NCBI GenBank assembly: GCA_023101725.1
Contig: JALJCO010008721.1
Span: forward strand, 1-64,000
From: Atherinomorus stipes
Taxonomy: Eukaryota > Chordata > Actinopteri > Atheriniformes > Atherinidae
Direction of reading: 5' to 3'
Length of the DNA: 64,000 nt
A model generated the notes under the pieces. It was given only the letters and a program-made list of their open reading frames with translations. It was not told the origin of the DNA and did no database searches. The position numbers and the translations under genes were made by a program. Positions 56,463 to 64,000 of the stretch are shown here, in pieces (the stretch's first letter is position 1; every line of letters starts with the position of its first letter).

Positions 56463-56901
56463 TTAAGAGACTTTGAACATAACACGGTTATTGGTGTGTG
56501 TTTCAGGAACTGCTGATCTACTGGAATTTTCACACACAACCATCTTTAGGGTTTACGGAGAATGTCTACAGAAGAGAAAATATATAGTGAGCAGCAGTTG
56601 TCTGGACTAGAATGTCTGGTTGATGTCAGAGGTCAGAGAAGAATGCACAGACTGGTTAGAGATGATAGAAAGGCATAAAGACTTAAAGGATAACTCCCTT
56701 TTTTTTTCAACCTTGACCTTTTTTCTAAGAGTATATACGTGCATTTACTCACCGGTAAAGTTTCTGCATCACTTTGAGTCCTTCGGAAGATATTGACGCT
56801 GAGTTGCCCTTTGGTGTACATCAATAAAATGGCGGAGACAAGGGAGCCACTATATAAGACATTATCTGCAGTAAAACTCCTTGATTTCATCAATGCTTTA
56901 A

Positions 56902-57425
56902 AGGTAGAGTCCGGCGTTTCCCCACTGAAAATAAACGTTAGACTTGTGCAAATGGAAATCCGTCTCAAGCTGCACCTTTGGGCCTCTACTTGCATGCCAT
57001 GGCGCGTTTGAATGCATCTCTCTCTCCCCCTGCCTGTAATTCGCTCTTTAGCTTTGTTTAGTTGTCTTTGGGACGTTTCTGGGTGGAGATTTCTGTTTAT
57101 ATCACCAGCCAATGACAGAACTAAGGACATAACGCCGTGTGGGAATAAGCTCATGATTGGAGCAGACGCCAGTCACTCGAACTCTTGAAGGAAAAAGAAA
57201 GAAAGAAAAAACGGCGGATGCACCGAAGAAAATGTAAGAGCTTTAGATAATGCAGGTTGGAAAACCAGAGCTTATATTGGTTTGGCGTTTACCCGCTTCT
57301 GAGCTCTGAAGGAGAGGCTTGAAGCTGAATAGTTTGAAGAACGAGGCGGCCTTCGAGGGAGGGGTGCTAAGTTTGAATGCTGCTGTTTGCAAACAGAAGT
57401 GGTGGGGGGACTTCGGACTCTACCT
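56902..57425. mobile_element. TTAA-type MITE, family 2, complete (524 bp)
   Basis: TTAA at 56898-56901 and 57426-57429. Ends AGGTAGAGTCCGGCG and CTTCGGACTCTACCT. The interior matches the partial copy at 13130-13378. Confidence 0.9.
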
Positions 57426-57831
57426 TTAAGTAGAATGAATGAATGAGTGAATGAATAAATGAATGAAAGTACTATTGTCCTTTGAGTCCAGAGTTTCGCA
57501 AATTGTGTTTTTGTTGTTGTCTGGGTAGCGAGCTGCTCTTCTCAGCTGTACCACGGAAGAAAACATTGTGAACGCGCGGCCCCAAAAAGTGTGTAGAACA
57601 CCCTGATAACTAACGGAAAGCTAAATCTGGACTCACGGGACAATAGTACTTGTTCGTTCGTTCATTCTACTTAAATTATTGGTGAAAATCAAGGAGTTTT
57701 GCTGCAGATAATGTCTTATATAGTGGCTGCCCCGTCTCTCCCATTATTACTGGATGTACCGAAGGGCAACTCAGCATAATACCTTCCGAAGGACTCAAAG
57801 TGATGCAGAAATTTTACCAGTGACTAAATAC

Positions 57832-58530
57832 CATAGACTGTATATAATTACTGGACGTAGCTTCCGGTCTCTTCTGAATAGAGAAATGTGAAGCCAGTTG
57901 GGCGTGTCTTACCGTCGCCATCTTGCCGTGTCACGTACGTCGTCACTCCAGGAAAATACTAAAATGGGCACAGCGCGGCCGCGGGGCAAATGATTGACAG
58001 CTGACGTACTGTGGGCTAAACGCTAACTGAGCTAACACGAAACTAAGAGGAGGTAACAAAGATAAGCCCCCTAAGCGGCATGGTTAAGGTAAGACATGCT
58101 TAGACTTGCAATTCGCTGACTAAACACCGCCGTTGTGCGACTCTGTAACAAACTGAGACCTTAATAAGAGCAAAGAAGGAGCTAACTAGGAGCCTCCGGT
58201 CGGCAGGCGGAGCTTCCGGTCTGTCATAAGGACACGCCCTTAATTATGTGTAATTTGAAGAATAAATAACATCTAAACGAATGAGTTATAAAAAAATTCA
58301 CCCCCCCTCACAGTTGACATGAAGGTAAACTTGACCTAATAAATCTAAAATGATTTTTTGAACCAGGCTGTAAACCTGTTTATTTCTGCTGTGAAGTTGG
58401 CGTTTTTAACATGGGAGTCTATGGGGATTTGCTCGCTCTTGGAGCCAGCTCCCTAGCGGATGAAGGGAATATTACAGAAAATGTCCATTTCCGGGTGGCA
58501 TCACTACTGGCCACCGGAGGTTGCCGCTTG
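57832..58530. mobile_element. hAT-type element with exact 8-bp TSD, 699 bp
   Basis: CTAAATAC occurs at 57824-57831 and 58531-58538. The element begins CATAGACTGTATATAATTAC and ends GGAGGTTGCCGCTTG. Its start is a familiar fish repeat. Removing it restores the GACTAAATACGCACATATAC host text. The short TIR is only CA...TG, so hAT is inferred from the TSD length. Confidence 0.8.
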
Positions 58531-59090
58531 CTAAATACGCACATATACTCCTAGAAATAAGGTTCAGGTTGAAAAAAAAAAGAAAGTTATCCTTTAAGGC
58601 TTGTTGTTCTGGTGGTATACTGGTATGGGGAGCATTTTCTTGGCACTTTTTGAGCCTCTTAGTGGTGGTTAAACAAGACATGGTTTAACCACCACAGCCT
58701 ACCTGAGTATTGTTGCTGACCATGTCCATCCCTTCATGACCACAGTGGAGCATCTTCTGATGCTACTTCCAGCAGGATAATGCACCATGTCACAAAACTC
58801 ACATCATCTCCAACTGCTTTCTGGAGCATGACCACAGTCACCAGATTTCAGTCCAGCAGAGCAGCTTTGGGATGTGGTGGAACGGGAGATTCTCATCATG
58901 GATGCAGCAACTGTTGATGCTATCATGTCAATATGGAGCAGAATCTCTGAGGAATGTTTCCAACACCTTGTTGGATCTATGACACCAAGAATTAAGACAG
59001 TTCTAAAGAACAAAAGGGGTTCAACCTGGTACTGGGGAGGTGGACCTAATAAAGTAGAGGTGAGCGTAAACACTCATAGCAAATAACCAT

Positions 59091-59614
59091 GAACCATAAT
59101 CTCATGTTCATTTCATTAATAAAATGATATTGGTCAGCTGTAAATATTATTTTAATCTCAACTGTCATCACAGTAATAATAACTGTTAGAGGTTTGTTTT
59201 TCCTGGGAGATGTTTAGTGGTTGTAATGATGGTTATGGTCATGGTCAGTTCCTTGTTATTGATATGATATCATGTAACCGGGGCCATTGAATTATTTTGT
59301 TTTTCAGGTTCATTCAGTCAACACTCTATGTATGTAAATCGCTTTGTTCCATTGCCTTTTTAGAACTAGTATATGAAAAGATGATTTTAGAACCAAAAGC
59401 AGGCAGTAATAATAGCGCCTTACTCTTTCACCCCCAAAAGTTACCAAAATTTCACTTGAGGCATAAAATCTTTTTAGGAACAGAAACATAGCAGCCACTT
59501 TGTAAACTTAATATTTTGTGCATGTTCATGTGTGACAGTTACATGCACACACACCCATTAGGTCTGAGCTATAGCCATTGGGAGTTTGTGTGTGTGTGTG
59601 TGTATTAATTGTGA
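59091..59614. other. No identified feature
   Basis: AT-rich sequence and a GT run at about 59586-59603. Frames near 59297-59498 have no domain. Confidence 0.4.
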
Positions 59615-59830
59615 CCTGTGGGCTCCTTGTGAAGGCTTGGTATAATTATCTGTGTAATTGCCGTGTATTTTGTAAAGTGCCAGATCATTTAATTCAGGAT
59701 TAGAGCGTCTCACCTCCAACGGCCGGAGGCGGTGCTTCAGCTTCACACACACACATGCACACACCTCCTGTGTGTCCCTGCTGAAAATCTGGCGGTGCTG
59801 CAGCATTTATACGGAGGTGAACGGGTTAAA
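59615..59830. promoter_or_regulatory. Candidate conserved non-coding element
   Basis: Unique sequence with homeodomain-like cores (GTATAATTATCTGTGTAATT, CATTTAATTCAGGATTAG), a GC-rich palindrome CCTCCAACGGCCGGAGG and a CA run. No coding frame. Inferred from composition only. Confidence 0.3.
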
Positions 59831-60050
59831 CCTTTCTGTGTCTCACATGCACACACTTTCTCACTTCCTGTCCTGCTCTGTCGTCCTTTTTGTTCCTCGC
59901 GGTAAGGAGGGTATCAAGTCACTCGTCCATCTGTGACAGACTAATTGAAGCTGCTGCTCACACAGAACACACACACATCAGTTCACATGTCAGACTGCAG
60001 ATTACACGCAACTAAGGCAACGTGTTGATATCAACTTTTTGTCCCTATAG

Positions 60051-60083
60051 TCCCTACTCCATGGGATTTCCCTGGAGTAGGGA
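60051..60083. repeat. Short hairpin
   Basis: TCCCTACTCCA (60051-60061) pairs perfectly with TGGAGTAGGGA (60073-60083) across an 11-base loop. GATTTCCCTGG also occurs twice here (from 60065 and from 60097). Function unknown. Confidence 0.8.
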
Positions 60084-60389
60084 CCCCAGGGGTTTGATTT
60101 CCCTGGATTAACTGGGAGAAGTAGCATGGGACATGAAGCAGTAGATACGTATGTTAAACTTTTTAATTTTCCACAGATCGGTATGGTCGTGCAAGAGATA
60201 TGTAACTTCATAAACTATGTTCTTCGTCGCATTTTTTATCACAGCTGACTGTGTCGATGGACGTTGATGAAAATGAGCATAATTTAATCTTTACTGTTGA
60301 TTGTTGTTGAGCTGTTATTAAAGTTTTCACCAGTTTTAAACAGAAACCTAATGATATCTGGAGAAAATAAAGAGATCAATATTTTTTAT

Positions 60390-60914
60390 AGGTAGTATAG
60401 AAGATGTTTTGCAGCATTTCAGAGAGCAGAGACTGTTAGCGAGCTTTTGAATAACACGCATGCGCAAGACGGACCTGCTAGATTCACAGCTCCCCCCCCC
60501 CCAACCACAGAACAACGTGCACGAGCCGCTCTGTGTTTAGCAGACAGCAGGTACAGATTCTCCATCATGTCACAAACACAAGTAAAACAGATGTCTGAAT
60601 ATTGCTAACTGCTAGCAGAATTATTGTTAGCTACCTGCTGTTACTCTCGCCAACCAATCACTCTCATTGATCAGTCTTGCCCATTACCTGTTGAATTGAC
60701 TCTTACTACAGTAGTAAGAGAGACTGACGAACCAGTAGACAAATGAAAAAGTTAAGGAATGCAGAGATGATTAGCAGATGTTTTGCATTACTTTCACAGC
60801 TGATGTATAACAATATTTATATATTTAAAGCTTTTCATTATTCATAGTGTATGGGTTGTGAACCCAATTTCATTGAATATTGCAAAAATTGTTGAAACAT
60901 CTTCTATAACGCCT
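60390..60914. mobile_element. TTAA-type MITE, family 6 (525 bp)
   Basis: The right end GAAACATCTTCTATAACGCCT is followed by TTAA (60915-60918). The left end is AGGTAGTATAGAAGATGTTT after a degraded TTAT. TIRs about 24 bp; it includes a poly-C tract (60491-60502). Confidence 0.75.
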
Positions 60915-60919
60915 TTAAA

Positions 60920-61680
60920 GGGAAAAAACTAAAATAAACATAACCACTGCAGCTGTACAAGCAGCGCATCTGGTAAAGAACAGCTGACAGTGATTTGTGG
61001 TAATCTCCTGAAAACTATTGGAGGGTGACTGAGTTTCTTCCTTTCTTTCATCACCTCAGAGCCGTTAATCCTCTAAACACCTGAGTTCAGACTTCTGAGC
61101 ACTTCCTAAAACACTCAGGTGTTTAAAAGTGTGTGTGATGTAACATGCTCATCAGGCTGACAGCAGTGTAACTCTATAGCCCGTTTGATCGGCCAGTTTG
61201 CAGTCACGCTCATGTTGATTTAACTAAACTGAGGAGCCTGCAGCGAGGAAATCATCCTGCCGAGAGTCCATCTAAGTGCATGTTTGTCTGAGACAGTGAG
61301 GAAGGAATAAATGAAGACAGTTTCAGCCTTCAGCAGGTTTTAGCTTTTGTTATTTTTGACAAGTTCAGATAAAAATGTGTATCTAAAAAATGATTAGGAT
61401 GTCAGACATCAACAGATCATCTGCCACACCATCTTTAATCTCAGGCTTAATCTGAATTATTTTGTAGAAACTGTACTGTTTCTATTTGTGAGCAAAGTGA
61501 AGGTTTTTCTCGAGGCTCCACTTCTCTAAAATGCAACCTGTTGTTGGTTTGTTTGTACAAGTAAAAACTAATCACAGAGGGACATGTGACATTTTGTGGT
61601 CACCAAAAACAACTTAATGTGAAGTGTCTTAAACTGAATGTAAAGATTATATAACCACACACATATACATACGCAGCATA
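60920..61680. other. No identified feature
   Basis: Unique sequence, GC-richer at 61170-61280, which could be regulatory. No gene or repeat supported. Confidence 0.35.
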
Positions 61681-62221
61681 CAGTCTTGCTCAAAATTATT
61701 CATACCCTCCAATTAAATAAGGAAAAAAAAAATCAACTATCAGTGAAATAAGTTGAAATTGACAAAAGAAATGAACAAATAAAATTTCTATGAAAATCAT
61801 GACACTGACTTTGAATTGTGGTTCAACAGAAATATTAAAAACAAACACATAAAAATAAAACAGGTCAACAAGCATGTTGGGGCTCCAAAGCTAAAATTTT
61901 GTTAAGCAACACTTTGAGACAATCACTGCAATCAGGTGTTTTCTGTTATTTTTCAGAAAAACTTCTACACCTGTTGACAGGCAATTTGGTCCACTGCTCA
62001 TAGGAAAGGAAAGTGCTCTGTGTCTCAGACAGTTTTGTTGATTTGTTTTTTCTTATTATTATTTCCAACCACAATTCAAAAGCAATATTTTATTTCACTA
62101 AATTATAATTTAGTCAATTTTTACTTATTAGTTTTTTTTAAAGTTTTTTGTCATTTAAATTATTGTTGTGAATTTAGCATTTTCTTTAATTGGAGGATAT
62201 GAATAATTTTGAGGACGACTG
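61681..62221. mobile_element. Tc1/mariner-type MITE, complete (541 bp)
   Basis: TA at 61679-61680 and 62222-62223. Ends CAGTCTTGCTCAAAATTATT and AATAATTTTGAGGACGACTG, within TIRs of about 75 bp. No transposase. A second copy lies at 1-290. Confidence 0.85.
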
Positions 62222-62225
62222 TATG

Positions 62226-62560
62226 TACAGCACAGTGCAAAAGCTTCAAGCAGTTAAATAGTTGCTAAATAATGCTTTCAAAAATGTTAATATTTGTTTA
62301 TTTTTATTAGTTCACAAAATGCAAAGTGAGAAAACAAAAGAAAAACGAAATCACGTCAATATTTGGTGTTACTGCCCTTTGCCTTCAAACCAGCATCAAA
62401 TCTTATAGATATAAAGGACACAGATGCACAAATGCTGAGCATCATAGATGCAGGGTCTGCCAAAGAAACTTAATGCAGCAGATTAAAAACAAACAAACAA
62501 ACATAGCAAGCTGTTTCCCAACAAAATCAGAAGGTGTCCAGTAGTACCATCAGCTTAGAA
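62226..62560 (+). repeat. Tc1-family 5' fragment
   Basis: Starts ACAGCACAGTGCAAAAGCTT and continues ATATTTGGTGTTACTGCCCT TTGCC-type text seen in the leader of a fish Tc1 family, then GAAACTTAATGCAGCAGATT. Not coding; the rest of the element is missing or unrecognised. Confidence 0.55.
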
Positions 62561-63424
62561 CTGGTAGAAACCAGTGGGATTCAGGTCCACTGAAGTGGTC
62601 TTTTTGGTCACATTTCTCTTCTTCTTTGGGTTGAGTGGGCTAGACACTTGTACGTATATTGCTGCCATTCATCGCTCAATATTTTCCAGGTTACATTTCT
62701 TTCACCCACATCTGTACAGTATGTTGGGGGCCTGGGTCTCAAGCCGAGCGGGCTTTCTCCTCCTTGCAGAGACGAGGTTGCATCTGCATGACTGTATCAC
62801 CATAGAGACCCTTTATTCTGCATGCTGACACTGTGATGCTGCTTCCCGTTGCTCTGATGAAGTTTTACCTCTTCTCTGCGTAGTTCTGCGTGTGTTTGTA
62901 TGATCTTATGATATTTAAGCCACCTGCAGGTCCTCCTGTGGGGGATTGCTTGTTTTGTTTTCCAGTAAAGACCTTGGAATGTTGTTTAGGGGTTTCTGTA
63001 TAGAAGCATCAGTTGACTGTATGTGTATCCATGTTTTTCTCTCTCTCTCTCTTTCTCTCTTTTCCTCACTCCTTTCTCTCTGTTCCACTTTCTATCATTG
63101 CTTCTGTTAACTTTCATTTTTCTCTTGTCAAGCCCAGCAATATGATAGAAAATGCTGTTATAAGCAAATGCTTAATTAAAGAAATAAAATGAATAAACAG
63201 GATATCAAGGGGACTCTTGTGTCATAAAGCTCCCATTGGCAAAGCAAATCTGTTCAACACAATAAACCAGCCAGATCCTCATTCTGCTTGCTACGATGCT
63301 GGACAGGACAAGTTAATAATAAAAGAAAGAAAAGTACTCCAGAGTGACTGAAGACAAGTTAGGACATGTTACCGCATGCTCCCTGAGTCATCAACATGTT
63401 CATCACAAATTCTCAAACTTAAAG
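62561..63424. other. No identified gene; CT-rich tract
   Basis: 63029-63080 is a CTCT-rich microsatellite. The frame 62574-62828 has no domain. 63130-63200 may be a retroelement tail. Confidence 0.4.
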
Positions 63425-63730
63425 CTAGGGTTGGGAATGTAGGAAAAACAGTTTGAGCAAGCAACAGTGTAAAAAAACACACCACCTAAATCCATGCCAT
63501 CAGAGCGCAGGGACGTGTGCGCCAATGTTTTACGAGCAGGTCAACGATAACGGCCGAGTGGATAGCTCGTTAGCTTGATAGTAAACAGCTTTTTAAAAAA
63601 GCTTTAATCCACTACATCCAACTACTTCTGTGGTGTAAAAAGTCCACACTGCAAATGACAACGCCTCCGAGACTTAATCCTTATCTGTTGTTTTGTTTTC
63701 TTCGGACAGTGGTTGTTAGCAGTCCGTTAG
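63425..63730. mobile_element. TTAA-type MITE, family 5, partial
   Basis: TTAA at 63420-63423 region followed by AGCTAGGGTTGGGAATG. The interior shares GCCGAGTGGATAGCTCGTTA and TTCTGTGGTGTAAAAAGTCC with 27247-27580. The right end was not found before the window ends. Confidence 0.65.
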
Positions 63731-64000
63731 CTATATTTGTTTACAGTTAGCGGTGCACAGGGGGGTCACGTGGGGGGACAGAGAGAGGGGAGGGAAAGAG
63801 ACGAGACATAAAGGCATTGATTCGTTCTTTCTATACGTTGCTTATTACTAATTCCTACCTTTTGGTGTGAATGGCAGGGGTTGGTCAGAGTTTTAACAGA
63901 ACTGCAGCTCTCACAGAGGTCTGACTTTTTTCTTTCTTTTTATGAATGCATGATGCATTGATACTGTCAGGATGGAATGACCATTTCACCCAGTATAACA

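Larger units (their letters stand above)
56687..58593. mobile_element. TTAA-type MITE, family 1 (copy D), with two insertions
   Basis: TTAA at 56683-56686 and 58594-58597. Ends AGGATAACTCCC and GAAAGTTATCCT, with the ACCTTATTTCTAGGAG-type arm on both sides. Nested in it are 56902-57425 and 57832-58530. It lies inside the Tc1 relic. Confidence 0.9.
55620..59090 (+). pseudogene. Tc1 transposase relic invaded twice at TTAA sites
   Basis: Three collinear blocks of one fish Tc1 gene can be read: 55625-55662 (CAGAATGAGGAAGAATGGGG), 56463-56686 (TTTGAACATAACACGG, ELLIYWNFHTQPS-like text, with the EFSHTTIFRVYGE helix in another frame) and 58594-59090. The last block holds TTAYLSIVADHVHPFMTTV, a degraded QDNAPCHK motif (second catalytic aspartate), then DVVEREILIMDAATVDAIMS, ISEECFQHLVGSMTPRIKTV and a C-terminal lysine-rich tail. 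The first aspartate region lies in a deleted middle part. Frameshifts are present. TTAA elements sit between the blocks (55663-56462 and 56687-58593). The gene is dead; it dates the insertions as later than Tc1 arrival. Confidence 0.8.

Overview
This window looks like non-coding DNA from a teleost fish nuclear genome. No host protein-coding gene could be supported. The evidence for a fish is the AT-rich base composition, long open frames only inside transposon relics, and a repeat mix typical of teleosts: several Tc1/mariner families, hAT and PIF/Harbinger elements, TTAA-flanked miniature elements, L2-type LINE pieces, LINE 3' tails and abundant CA/TA microsatellites. The species cannot be fixed from sequence alone; a ray-finned fish is the safe statement.

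Layout. 1-5.2 kb: a Tc1-type miniature element, a Tc1 terminal repeat split by a TTAA element, further MITEs and weak hAT-like repeats. 6.5-7.2 kb: a CA/TA microsatellite and one coiled-coil open frame. 8.2-10.3 kb: a Tc1-like element with terminal inverted repeats (TIRs) of about 300 bp whose transposase core is replaced. 10.35-11.57 kb: a composite minisatellite with 31-bp and 28-bp units. 13.1-19.3 kb: a dense cluster of TTAA-type MITEs, including a multi-level nest at 16.3-19.3 kb. 21.1-21.6 kb: a possible conserved regulatory element, followed by a PIF/Harbinger MITE with its TSD. 23.6-29.8 kb: L2 RT remnants, two Tc1/mariner pseudogenes and microsatellites. 30.0-30.3 kb: a second possible regulatory element. 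31.5-33.5 kb: two PIF/Harbinger-related remnants on opposite strands. 35.7-36.3 kb: an AT-rich minisatellite. 36.4-40.3 kb: exon-like pieces of expanded, transposon-associated gene families and a hAT transposase relic. 40.5-43.9 kb: a hAT-type MITE with an exact 8-bp TSD and a Tc1 relic interrupted by a probable solo LTR. 44.3-46.4 kb: an element with about 230-bp TIRs carrying a nested hAT MITE. 48.2-52.1 kb: a PIF/Harbinger-like element carrying a palindromic MITE and a truncated Tc1. 53.7-59.1 kb: a LINE tail, a hAT MITE with 8-bp TSD, and a Tc1 relic invaded twice at TTAA sites. 59.6-64 kb: a possible regulatory element and more MITEs.

The genes do not form an operon or pathway. The organising theme is transposons inserting into transposons. 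At least seven terminal-repeat families share the junction TTAA|AGG, and exact insertion sites can be read for several of them. I found no CRISPR array, rRNA gene or credible tRNA gene, and no undescribed biological system. The most useful leads are the shared TTAA|AGG signature, the readable insertion order, the composite minisatellite and three candidate conserved non-coding elements.
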